Virus record (IMG/VR): IMGVR_UViG_3300042868_010192 | Coordinates: 1-30,419 of that record | Direction: 5' to 3' (one strand) | DNA from: a virus | Length of the DNA stretch: 30,419 nucleotides | Shown: positions 1 through 6,874 of the stretch, piece by piece | Layout: every line of letters starts with the position of its first letter | Position numbering within the stretch: the first letter of the stretch is position 1 | Notes under the pieces: model-generated | Database searches by the model: none | Seen by the model: the letters and a program-made list of their open reading frames with translations, nothing else | What the model was told of the DNA's origin: nothing | Program-made: the position numbers and the translations under genes

Positions 1-1
1 C

Positions 2-160
2 TATGCAAAGATTGGATTTGAGCATATGTTTGAAGAAATATTTGAAGCAGTTGTTGATGCAGTTATTGAAATTGCAAAAGATAAGATTGAGGATATAACT
101 GAAAAGATAGTTGAAAGGAAACTTGTTGCGAGGGGAAAAAGAAAACCTTTAAAGAAATAG
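2..160 (+). CDS. Conserved small phage protein, 3' part only (left-end copy)
   Basis: The frame is open from the window edge to a TAG at 158-160 and gives the last 52 residues of a protein whose complete copy lies at 29520-29786. The first 117 bases are identical to 29630-29746. After that the two diverge slightly: this copy ends with ERKLVARGKRKPLKK and the other with ERRIVRGKRKPLKK. It has an acidic, amphipathic helix-like middle (EEIFEAVVDAVIEIAKDK) and a basic tail. It is truncated only because the window begins inside it. Function unknown; it lies just before the variable gene and the terminase large subunit in both versions of the locus. Confidence 0.75.
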   Translation, partial: YAKIGFEHMFEEIFEAVVDAVIEIAKDKIEDITEKIVERKLVARGKRKPLKK

Positions 161-204
161 AAACACCCCTCCAGAAAAATAAACAACAATAAAATAATAA
201 AGTT
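161..204 (+). promoter_or_regulatory. Intergenic CTCCAGAAAAA motif with A-rich leader
   Basis: Directly after the stop codon lies CACCCCTCCAGAAAAAT (164-180), followed by an A-rich stretch to the ATG at 205. It is a variant of the motif that recurs through the window (CCCAGAAAAA). The same position in the other haplotype (29791-29806) carries ACTCCCCCAGAAAAAA. Role unknown; it could be a leader element or a cassette boundary. Confidence 0.5.
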
Positions 205-996
205 ATGCCTATAAAAGAATGTCAAATAAATGGAGAGCAAGGATATAAATGGGGTGAACAAGGAAAATGTTACACTGGTCCAAATGCAAAAGAAAAAGCA
301 ATAGCACAAGGTATAGCAATTGGTGATTATAAATATGCAGAATCTTATAATGATTATCCAGAGGCAGTAAAGAATAATGCTAATAGAGCTTTAAAGTGGG
401 TAGAAGAAAATGGTTGGGGGAATTGTGGTGAAGCTACAGGTAAACAAAGAGCAAATCAATTAGCTAATGGTGAAAACATATCAAGAGATACAATAGCAAG
501 AATGGCATCATTTAAACGTCATCAACAATATAAAGATGTACCATATGATAAAGGTTGTGGTGGTTTGATGTGGGATGCCTGGGGAGGTGATGAAGGTATT
601 GAATGGGCACAAAGAAAATTAAAAGAAATAGATAAAATAAAAGAATTATCTAAATCAAATAAAATAAATAATAAAATAAAAAGTATTAAAGAAGTTTTAA
701 AAATTGTTAAAATAGGATTTGATTATGATGATACATTAACTCTTGTATCAACTCAAGATTTAGTTAAAAGATTAATTAGTTCTGGGGGGAATCAAATATT
801 TATTATATCAGCAAGAAACAATGCAGCATCACTTTATCCAATAGCTTCTAAATTAGGAATACCAATGACAAGAGTTTATGCAGTGGGTAGTAATGAAAAG
901 AAAGTTCAAAAGATTAAAGAACTAGGTCTTGATAAATTCTATGATAATAATCCTGATGTGATAAAAGAATTACCAGGGGTTGGAATTAAAGTATAA
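205..996 (+). CDS. Three-part phage protein with C-terminal HAD-like hydrolase domain
   Basis: The 263-residue protein has three recognisable parts. Residues 1-45 hold GYKWGEQGKCYTG followed by AKEKA, a short module I associate with phage head-maturation and portal-linked proteins. Residues 50-145 (YPEAVKNNA, WGNCG, ARMASFKRHQQ, CGGLMWDAWGG) form a conserved block seen in many phage proteins near capsid genes, with no assigned function. Residues 168-263 look like a small HAD-fold phosphatase: DYDDT with D173 and D175 as nucleophile and acid/base, S202 in IISAR, lysines near 232, and YDNN at 246-249. A Lys-rich linker (about 140-168) joins the parts. Substrate unknown. The gene sits directly before the terminase large subunit and is replaced by an HNH endonuclease gene at the other end of the window, so it behaves as an exchangeable accessory gene. 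Confidence 0.7.
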   Translation: MPIKECQINGEQGYKWGEQGKCYTGPNAKEKAIAQGIAIGDYKYAESYNDYPEAVKNNANRALKWVEENGWGNCGEATGKQRANQLANGENISRDTIARMASFKRHQQYKDVPYDKGCGGLMWDAWGGDEGIEWAQRKLKEIDKIKELSKSNKINNKIKSIKEVLKIVKIGFDYDDTLTLVSTQDLVKRLISSGGNQIFIISARNNAASLYPIASKLGIPMTRVYAVGSNEKKVQKIKELGLDKFYDNNPDVIKELPGVGIKV

Positions 997-1008
997 TACA
1001 ATCTATAA

Positions 1009-2202
1009 ATGGAACTAGAAATTAAGCATACTAACGTATTAACTAGAAATAATGTAGCCCTCAATAATAATGATATTCGTTTCATTGTTAATCAGGGGGG
1101 TTCACGTTCTTCTAAAACATATTCACTGTGTCAACTGATGATTATATACTGCCTCCAAAACAAAAATAAAACAGTATCTATTGTTCGTAAATCTTTCCCC
1201 TCTCTTAGGGCTACAATTTATAGAGATTTAATAGAGATTTTAAACACCCTTAATATTTATAATGAAAAGAATCACAACAAGACAGAGAATATTTATAAGT
1301 TCCCAAATGGAAGTAAGATAGAATTTTTTAGTTTAGATGATTCACAAAAGATTAGGGGACGTAAGAGGGATATACTTTTATGTAATGAGGCAAATGAATT
1401 AGAGTATGAGGAGTTTATGCAGTTGAATATGCGTACCACATCAAAGGTATTTGCAGATTTTAATCCATCTGATACAGAGCATTGGCTTTATGATTTGATT
1501 CAACGAGAGGACTCTACAATGATTCATTCAACTTACAAGGATAATACATTTTTGGAACAAAGTATTGTTAAAGAGATTGAAGAATTAATTAAAGTTGACC
1601 AGGATTTTTACAATATCTATGCTTTGGGTATACCCTCAAAAAATAATCACACAATATACAATCATCAACAATTCTTTTCTGAATATCCAAAAAACATTTC
1701 TTCAACTTTACTTTCTTTAGATTTTGGTTATGTTGACCCTAACGCTTTGGTTAGATTAGATTTTGTTGATAATAAAGTTTATGCAAAAGAATTATTGTAT
1801 GAAAGTTATATGACCACAACTGAATTAATTATAAGGGTAAAGAAAATATTGGAAGATGAACAACTACCCCTCTCAACTTTAATTGTCTGTGACTATGCAA
1901 GACCTGAGATTATATCTGAGATGAATCAGAATGGACTTAATTGTGTTAATGCGATAAAGAATATCAAAGAAGGAATTGATGCTGTTAAATCGAAAGAATT
2001 GTATATATATGATTATTCTTTAAATTTTAAAAAGGAGTTAAAGAATTATAAATGGAAAATGAGAGGTGAAGTATTATTAGATGAACCAGTAGATAAATGG
2101 AATCATATTTTAGATGGTTTACGTTATGGTATTCTTTATTACAAAAGAAATATTGGGGGGGTTAGTGCAGATAGTTGGGAATTTTTTACATTTACGATTT
2201 AA
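1009..2202 (+). CDS. terL: Terminase large subunit
   Basis: This is the DNA-packaging motor: an ATPase that drives DNA into the prohead plus a nuclease that cuts it. The 397-residue length is usual. The N-terminal ATPase shows Walker A GGSRSSKT (about 30-37), a Walker B-type DILLCNEANE with catalytic Glu near 127, and the coupling segment FADFNPS near 150. The RNase H-like nuclease shows LSLDFGYVDP (Asp near 238), IVCDYARPE (Asp near 297) and WNHILDGLRYG near 370. ATG 1009 follows an A-rich leader 12 bases after the upstream stop. From 1048 on, the DNA is identical to the partial second copy at 30343-30419, but the first 39 bases differ mainly at synonymous positions. It should bind the small subunit encoded at 29059 and dock on the portal encoded at 21404. 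Confidence 0.95.
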   Translation: MELEIKHTNVLTRNNVALNNNDIRFIVNQGGSRSSKTYSLCQLMIIYCLQNKNKTVSIVRKSFPSLRATIYRDLIEILNTLNIYNEKNHNKTENIYKFPNGSKIEFFSLDDSQKIRGRKRDILLCNEANELEYEEFMQLNMRTTSKVFADFNPSDTEHWLYDLIQREDSTMIHSTYKDNTFLEQSIVKEIEELIKVDQDFYNIYALGIPSKNNHTIYNHQQFFSEYPKNISSTLLSLDFGYVDPNALVRLDFVDNKVYAKELLYESYMTTTELIIRVKKILEDEQLPLSTLIVCDYARPEIISEMNQNGLNCVNAIKNIKEGIDAVKSKELYIYDYSLNFKKELKNYKWKMRGEVLLDEPVDKWNHILDGLRYGILYYKRNIGGVSADSWEFFTFTI

Positions 2203-2268
2203 AATCGGCTTCGCAATATCTAAATTTAAACAAGAAAACTTTTTTTCCGCATATTTATAGTTGGAAAT

Positions 2269-2302
2269 AAAAACAAACAACCTTCCCAGAAAAAAAAACA
2301 AA
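2269..2302 (+). promoter_or_regulatory. CCCAGAA motif that also decides the downstream start
   Basis: AACCTTCCCAGAAAAAAAAA lies at 2279-2298, immediately before ATG 2303. A TTG-initiated frame from 2261 would read through it, but every other intergenic copy of this motif is non-coding and the A-rich tract fits a Bacteroidota translation leader, so ATG 2303 is preferred. Confidence 0.5.
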
Positions 2303-2932
2303 ATGAGTTATAAAAAAACAATTGATAATTTTTTGATAAATAGATATAACTATCTAACTGAATGTTCAAAGAATATTTTAAAATTTAGAAAAGAATTAGA
2401 GCCAGGAGATTTAATTGCAGAATTAGCAATATATTTATATAATAATCAAGATAAGGTTACTGAGTATATTAAAATAGATAGGCTAGAAGCTTTCTGTGTT
2501 ACTTGGTTAAATGTTCAAGGTAAATATGCAACATCTCAAGTTAATAAAAAATATTCAAATAAGTTTGATGAAATTGATTCTTATTTAGAAAATATAACTG
2601 CTTCAAGTAATAGTTTAGAAAAAGAATTTGACATAGATAGAAATGAATACGAAAAAGATTTATTTGAAAATATGTTTACAGATGAACAAATAAGAAAAAT
2701 AATGGAAATAGATTCTATTATTGATTTATTAACTCCTACTGAATTGATATTATTCAAAGCATATTTCATTGAAAATTTATCTTACGATAAAATAACAAAT
2801 AAGTATACATTTTTTAGAGATAAAGATGGGAAAAAAATAACCTATAAATCAAAAAAGAGTATATATACTTTAATGCAACAATTAAAAGACAGAATATATT
2901 TTTTAATAAGAGAACAAAATGGAAATAATTAA
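2303..2932 (+). CDS. Sigma-factor-like phage protein
   Basis: From ATG 2303 the product is 209 residues, starting MSYKKTIDNF. The first half (DLIAELAIYLYNN, then FCVTWLNVQGKYATSQVNKKYS) resembles sigma-70 region 2. An acidic linker (NSLEKEFDIDRNEYEKD) follows. The C-terminal part (LLTPTELILFKAYFIENLSYDKIT ... SKKSIYTLMQQLKDRI) resembles a region 4 helix-turn-helix, with the usual glutamate and the 'sy.kI' pattern. An insert TFFRDKDGKK between the helices is atypical. If it works as a sigma factor it could direct late transcription, but this is inference. The gene overlaps the next one by 14 bases. It could instead be a DNA-binding packaging accessory protein. Confidence 0.45.
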   Translation: MSYKKTIDNFLINRYNYLTECSKNILKFRKELEPGDLIAELAIYLYNNQDKVTEYIKIDRLEAFCVTWLNVQGKYATSQVNKKYSNKFDEIDSYLENITASSNSLEKEFDIDRNEYEKDLFENMFTDEQIRKIMEIDSIIDLLTPTELILFKAYFIENLSYDKITNKYTFFRDKDGKKITYKSKKSIYTLMQQLKDRIYFLIREQNGNN

Positions 2933-3203
2933 TATAATATCAGTATCTTGTTTCACTTTTTTGGCTATTGAAAGTGAACCTGCAATTTTAATAAAAAGAT
3001 TTTTTGGATTTAAGGAAGAAAAATATGATGACTACGGTAAATTTAAAGCTTTCATATATAGGCTAATTACTTGCGCACTTTGTTTTGGGGTCTGGATAGG
3101 TTTGATTTTCAGTTTATTATTCCCCCAAACATTTCCATTATTGTCTATTCCAATAATATCAGTAATGTCAGAATTAATATATAAAATTTTCAGAAGGTTA
3201 TGA
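2919..3203 (+). CDS. Small membrane protein with CALC motif
   Basis: The 94-residue protein has a hydrophobic N-terminus (IINIISVSCFTFLAI) and a second hydrophobic stretch (LITCALCFGVWIGLIFSLLF), then a third near the C-terminus. The CxxC followed by GVW resembles a pattern in small membrane proteins encoded beside terminase genes of Bacteroidota phages, but I do not know its role. It starts inside the previous gene and its stop overlaps the next start (ATGA at 3200-3203), so the genes are translationally coupled. Confidence 0.65.
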   Translation: MEIINIISVSCFTFLAIESEPAILIKRFFGFKEEKYDDYGKFKAFIYRLITCALCFGVWIGLIFSLLFPQTFPLLSIPIISVMSELIYKIFRRL

Positions 3204-3433
3204 ATGATTGTGTAAAAGAATTTTTAAAAGATTTAAACGACAGTAATATTTATAAAAAGGTCGAACTACTTATTGGGGGAATCAAAGGTAATTATGCAGA
3301 TTCTAATCAAACAGAATTAATGTTTATTTTGCATAATAGATTATTTCCAAATAATCAAGAATATACAAAAGGTTGTACTGCTTGTAGAGAAAGAGTATAT
3401 AATCGGTTATTAAATTATTTGAAAAACAAATAG
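3200..3433 (+). CDS. Small protein with a GCTACRERV motif
   Basis: The product is a 77-residue soluble protein. The only striking feature is GCTACRERVYNRL near residues 59-71, a CxxC beside basic residues that could bind metal or nucleic acid. It overlaps the upstream gene by four bases and precedes the tail assembly chaperone. Function unknown. Confidence 0.6.
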   Translation: MNDCVKEFLKDLNDSNIYKKVELLIGGIKGNYADSNQTELMFILHNRLFPNNQEYTKGCTACRERVYNRLLNYLKNK

Positions 3434-3451
3434 GCAAAACAAAATATTTTA

Positions 3452-4150
3452 ATGTATATGTTCAAAAAGAAAAATAAAAATAAAGAAAAAAGTTGGGCTG
3501 ATATTAAATTATATCAGTTGCAAGAAATTAATGAACTTCCAGAATTTGATGAAGAGATTGATTATGTAATTGAAAAGCTTGCAATACTTTTAAATACAGA
3601 CCCTTCAAATATTGAACAAATGCCAATTAATGAATTGATGGAAGAATTTGGTAAATGGAATTTTTTAAACAAAGAACCAAAAGAAAAAAGTACTCCAACT
3701 ATTACAATTAATGGTAATAAATATGGTATGATTGAATTGTCAAAAATATCAATGGCACAACTTGTTGATATTGAGGAATATATAAATGATGGATTAATGA
3801 AAAATATTCATAAATTATTTTCAGTTATTTATTTACCAATCAAAAATAAAAAGTTTTTTTCAAAAAGTGGATATGAATTAGAGAAATATGAACCATCAAT
3901 TGAAAGGCAAGAAGATTTTAAGGTTGGAACATTAGATATTTTATATCCTCAGATGCTTTTTTTTTATCATATCGTAAAGGTTTATTTAACAGGTTCTCTA
4001 ACATATTCGGCTCAAAATCTGATGAAGATGATGGAGAAATTCGAGATGGAGATGAAGACGAAATTGTTAACAGAAAGCGAAGAAGTATTGCTGACTCAAA
4101 AGCTGAAAATTCTGAAAGAATTAAAAGAAAATGGAACTGGTATTCATTAA
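3452..4150 (+). CDS. Tail assembly chaperone, short (unshifted) form
   Basis: The zero frame encodes 232 residues. Up to about residue 171 its codons match the genome (TTA, GAA, AAT). It contains an ITINGNKYG turn and helical segments, as expected for a gpG-like tail chaperone that coats the tape measure before tube assembly. After the nine-T run (3957-3965) the zero frame stays open for about 60 codons, but it fills with CTG, ATG, AAG and GAG codons, unlike its neighbours. The -1 frame there uses normal codons. This suggests most of the downstream sequence is really read in the other frame. ATG 3452 is used; ATG 3458 is also possible. Confidence 0.75.
   Translation: MYMFKKKNKNKEKSWADIKLYQLQEINELPEFDEEIDYVIEKLAILLNTDPSNIEQMPINELMEEFGKWNFLNKEPKEKSTPTITINGNKYGMIELSKISMAQLVDIEEYINDGLMKNIHKLFSVIYLPIKNKKFFSKSGYELEKYEPSIERQEDFKVGTLDILYPQMLFFYHIVKVYLTGSLTYSAQNLMKMMEKFEMEMKTKLLTESEEVLLTQKLKILKELKENGTGIH
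3957..3965 (+). promoter_or_regulatory. Nine-T slippery run for -1 frameshift
   Basis: The zero frame reads CTT TTT TTT TAT across the run. Slipping back one base keeps Phe codons paired and continues into the frame ending at 4266. The run could also act by transcriptional slippage. Confidence 0.6.
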
Positions 4151-4266
4151 TTGACCAACTTTCAAATGGGGATATAACAAAAATGGAACAAGTTTTAGAG
4201 CTTTCTGCTATTCATTGTTTGATGCATTTAAGTTATAAAATGGAAATGAATGATATAAATAAATAA
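3964..4266 (+). CDS. Tail assembly chaperone frameshift extension (GT-like)
   Basis: A -1 slip on the T run would join the first 171 codons to 100 codons here, giving a product of about 271 residues. The extension is acidic then basic (SKSDEDDGEIRDGDEDE, then NRKRRS) and ends with KWNWYSLIDQLSNGDITKME, VLELSAIHCLMHLSYKM and a TAA at 4264. A Trp-rich 'W.WYS.id.L..gDi.k.e.V.eL' ending is what I expect from the T part of siphovirus G/GT chaperones. There is no independent start codon near the beginning of this frame. A sequencing error in the homopolymer is the main alternative, but a frameshift is known for this gene family. Confidence 0.7.
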   Translation, partial: LSYRKGLFNRFSNIFGSKSDEDDGEIRDGDEDEIVNRKRRSIADSKAENSERIKRKWNWYSLIDQLSNGDITKMEQVLELSAIHCLMHLSYKMEMNDINK

Positions 4267-4275
4267 TAAATAAAA

Positions 4276-4725
4276 ATGAGTGTAATAACATACAATAAAT
4301 TACTTAACATATTTGAACAAATAAAGAATGAACATATCCAGATAAAAAGATTTGGTTCAGGTGCGATTGAAGATGTAAATACGTTTGGTCCAAAAAGTTC
4401 TGAATTTCCAATTATGTGGATTATTCCTCAAGAAGCTAAATTTGGGGAAAATTCATTAATATATTCAATTAGATTATTAATATTTGATACAGATGAAAGT
4501 GATGATTCTATTACAGATGAAATTTATTCAGATACATTATTAATTGTTAATGATGTAATTCAAATGTTGAAACAAGGAAGTGAAGAATATTCAATTATAA
4601 ATGAAGTTAGAGCAGTTCCTTTTAATCAAAGATTTATTGATTATTGTGTTGGTTGGTATTGTGATATAGATATTGAAGTTGAAATGTTCAATGGAAAATA
4701 TACTTGTTTTGTTCCTTTAATTTAA
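4276..4725 (+). CDS. Putative tail terminator / tail completion protein
   Basis: This 149-residue protein has an N-terminal helix (YNKLLNIFEQIKNEHIQIKRFGSG) followed by alternating strands (IMWIIPQ, YSIRLLIFDT, WYCDIDIEVEMF). Size, content and place between the tail chaperone and an HK97 gp10-like gene fit a tail terminator, the ring that caps the tail tube. This is inference from context; no catalytic motif is visible. The leader AAATAAAAATG is typical of the window. Confidence 0.45.
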   Translation: MSVITYNKLLNIFEQIKNEHIQIKRFGSGAIEDVNTFGPKSSEFPIMWIIPQEAKFGENSLIYSIRLLIFDTDESDDSITDEIYSDTLLIVNDVIQMLKQGSEEYSIINEVRAVPFNQRFIDYCVGWYCDIDIEVEMFNGKYTCFVPLI

Positions 4726-4734
4726 TAATAAGAA

Positions 4735-5166
4735 ATGTCAAATAAAGATTTATTAGATAATTTAGAAAAATTAGCATCAAGAATTGAATTTGATATGAAA
4801 GAAATCATTCAAATTAATGGTGCTATTGCTACTGGATGGTTATACAAAGAAGTAAAAGCAAGAGTTTCTGAATTAAAAGATGATAAATATACTATTGAAA
4901 TAAGTTATCCTTTCTATGGGAAATTTATTGATGAGGGTCGTAGACCTGGAAAAATGCCCCCAATAAAAGATATAGCTGATTGGTGTAAAATTAAAGGAAT
5001 CCCACAAAGCGCTGCATTTCCAATAGCAAAAAGTATTGGAGAAAAAGGTTTTAAAGGAATACATTTTACCAGAGTTATATTTGGAAAAGAAGAAAAAGAT
5101 GCATTTGCAAAAAATTATGCAAATTATGCTTTGAAAGAAATTATTGATATAAATAAAAATAAATAA
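4735..5166 (+). CDS. HK97 gp10-like head-tail connector / tail completion protein
   Basis: This 143-residue protein contains YGKFIDEGRRPGKMPP at about residues 61-76, then DIADWCKIKGIP and a conserved-looking KGFKGIHFTR. 'Y..fvd.GR.PGK.PP ... W...KGI' is the signature I associate with gp10-like proteins that join the connector to the tail. It lies nine bases after the upstream gene and 11 before the next, inside one operon. Confidence 0.6.
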   Translation: MSNKDLLDNLEKLASRIEFDMKEIIQINGAIATGWLYKEVKARVSELKDDKYTIEISYPFYGKFIDEGRRPGKMPPIKDIADWCKIKGIPQSAAFPIAKSIGEKGFKGIHFTRVIFGKEEKDAFAKNYANYALKEIIDINKNK

Positions 5167-5177
5167 AATAAATAAAA

Positions 5178-6872
5178 ATGGCAATTACAATTTTAAATAC
5201 ACCAGCAAATTCATTAACGTATAAATTATACCCGGTGTATAATGGATTACCTTATGTTGTATCTAGTGAAAAAATAAATAGAACAAACTTTAAATATGTT
5301 GCTGATATTTATGTTGGTAGCACACTTGTTAGTACATTAAAACATAATAAAAATATAACTTATAATAATAAGGGTATTTTTGATTTTGGAAGAATTGTTG
5401 AAAACTTTTTAACTACTTCAAGAAATCAAATAACAAATGTTTCTGCTGTTTCAAATGAATTAGCTTCAATAGATTATCAAATTAAATTTGGTGAAGAATA
5501 TGAAAGATATTATAATTTTACTACTGTTTTAAATTCTGGGGGGAAAGCTAGATTTTATAATGCAACTGCAACAAATAATTTTAGAGTAGGTGATATGATA
5601 ACTATTCAAAATTCATCAGTTGCAGCTTACAATGGTTCTTGGACTGTAACTTCAGTTTCAAGTACTTCAGTTTTAACTAATTGTAATTTTGTTTCAACAG
5701 CAACTGGATTACTTATTGAATCAGAAAGGTTTTCAGATAATTATTGGAGTCCAAATCCAGGTGTTGGTGACTTTGTTGGGTTTGCAATACCTGTTTCTAG
5801 ACCAACAAGATTTAATATTGGTGATGCAATTGTTATTAAACAAGATGTTGGAGCTTTAAGATTAGGTTATGATGGTGAATGGACAGTAACAAATATAGTT
5901 TCTAAGACTATTTCTGGTGTTCAATACAATGTAATTGTAACAAATTGTCGTTGGTTTGGTACAAGTCCTGTTAATCCAGGGTGTATTTATGCATTGAGTA
6001 AATATAAATTTAAGAATTTAACTACTTCAACTACTGAATATACGTTTGATGGAGGGTTAGATTGGGATAAAATTGCTGGTTGGAACCCCCAAAACTACGC
6101 AATGAACACAACTTATGTTGGAGATTTCTTAACAAATGGACCAAAAGAGCAGTATATTTCATTAGATGAGTATGCAACTTTATCATTTTTTCATTCAACA
6201 ATTGTTGCATCTGATGCAAAAAAAGCTGTTTTTAAATCTTATTCTTCAAATGGAACATTATTAAATACATATTCATATACTATACCAACTGGTTTAGTTT
6301 CAAAATTAAGATTAGAGATTGGAACTGGTACAAGAAACTTACTTGGTAATTTATCTTTTGCTGGAGTTGATTATTATACAGTAGAATTACAAAATACTGC
6401 ATCAAATTTGGTTTCTGAGGTATTTAAATACAAGATTAATACAAAGTGTTATAGTTACACACAAAATCGTCTTAAATTCAAAAATAAATTAGGGGGTTGG
6501 GATTATTTTACATTTTCATTACGTTCAGATAAAAAAGTTACAATTGATAGAAATAATTATAATAAAAATTTAAAAACTCTTAACTCAAGTAATTTTTATG
6601 GTTATACTTTGGGTGAAAGGGGGAATACAACTTATTCAACAACTGCAATAGGAGAACAAATTTTAACTTCAGATTGGTTAAATAATGCTGAAGCTTCTTG
6701 GCTTGAAGAATTATTTACTTCACCAGATGTTTATTTATTAAATGAAACAAATGAGCTTCCAATTATAGTAACAAATACAGATTTTACAATTGGAAAAAAA
6801 GAAAATAAAGGATTAATTTCTTACAAAATAAATATTCAAGATTCATTTAACAAAGTAATTCAAAGAGCATAA
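5178..6872 (+). CDS. Tail tip / baseplate protein
   Basis: The product has 564 residues and is almost entirely strand-rich, with many Thr, Ser, Asn and aromatic residues and no signal peptide. NKGIFDFGRIVENF near residues 65-78 and the closing LISYKINIQDSFNKVIQRA resemble Bacteroidota phage tail-tip proteins. Two similar 'GDmI.I...  gsWTVT.v.s....l.NC.f' stretches (about residues 138-170 and 213-262) look like an internal repeat of a small beta domain. It is followed after two bases by the even larger tail gene, which suggests the two assemble together. The exact role (distal tail or hub) is not resolved. Confidence 0.55.
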   Translation: MAITILNTPANSLTYKLYPVYNGLPYVVSSEKINRTNFKYVADIYVGSTLVSTLKHNKNITYNNKGIFDFGRIVENFLTTSRNQITNVSAVSNELASIDYQIKFGEEYERYYNFTTVLNSGGKARFYNATATNNFRVGDMITIQNSSVAAYNGSWTVTSVSSTSVLTNCNFVSTATGLLIESERFSDNYWSPNPGVGDFVGFAIPVSRPTRFNIGDAIVIKQDVGALRLGYDGEWTVTNIVSKTISGVQYNVIVTNCRWFGTSPVNPGCIYALSKYKFKNLTTSTTEYTFDGGLDWDKIAGWNPQNYAMNTTYVGDFLTNGPKEQYISLDEYATLSFFHSTIVASDAKKAVFKSYSSNGTLLNTYSYTIPTGLVSKLRLEIGTGTRNLLGNLSFAGVDYYTVELQNTASNLVSEVFKYKINTKCYSYTQNRLKFKNKLGGWDYFTFSLRSDKKVTIDRNNYNKNLKTLNSSNFYGYTLGERGNTTYSTTAIGEQILTSDWLNNAEASWLEELFTSPDVYLLNETNELPIIVTNTDFTIGKKENKGLISYKINIQDSFNKVIQRA

Positions 6873-6874
6873 TT

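Noticed and set aside
2261-2302. TTG start extending the sigma-like gene
   Set aside because: The extension would translate the recurrent intergenic motif and its A-tract; ATG 2303 has a normal A-rich leader.
4024-4150. C-terminal 40 residues of the unshifted chaperone as a conserved domain
   Set aside because: Codon choice (CTG, ATG, GAG, ACG) differs from the rest of the window while the -1 frame looks normal, so this part is probably a shadow or a short alternative tail.
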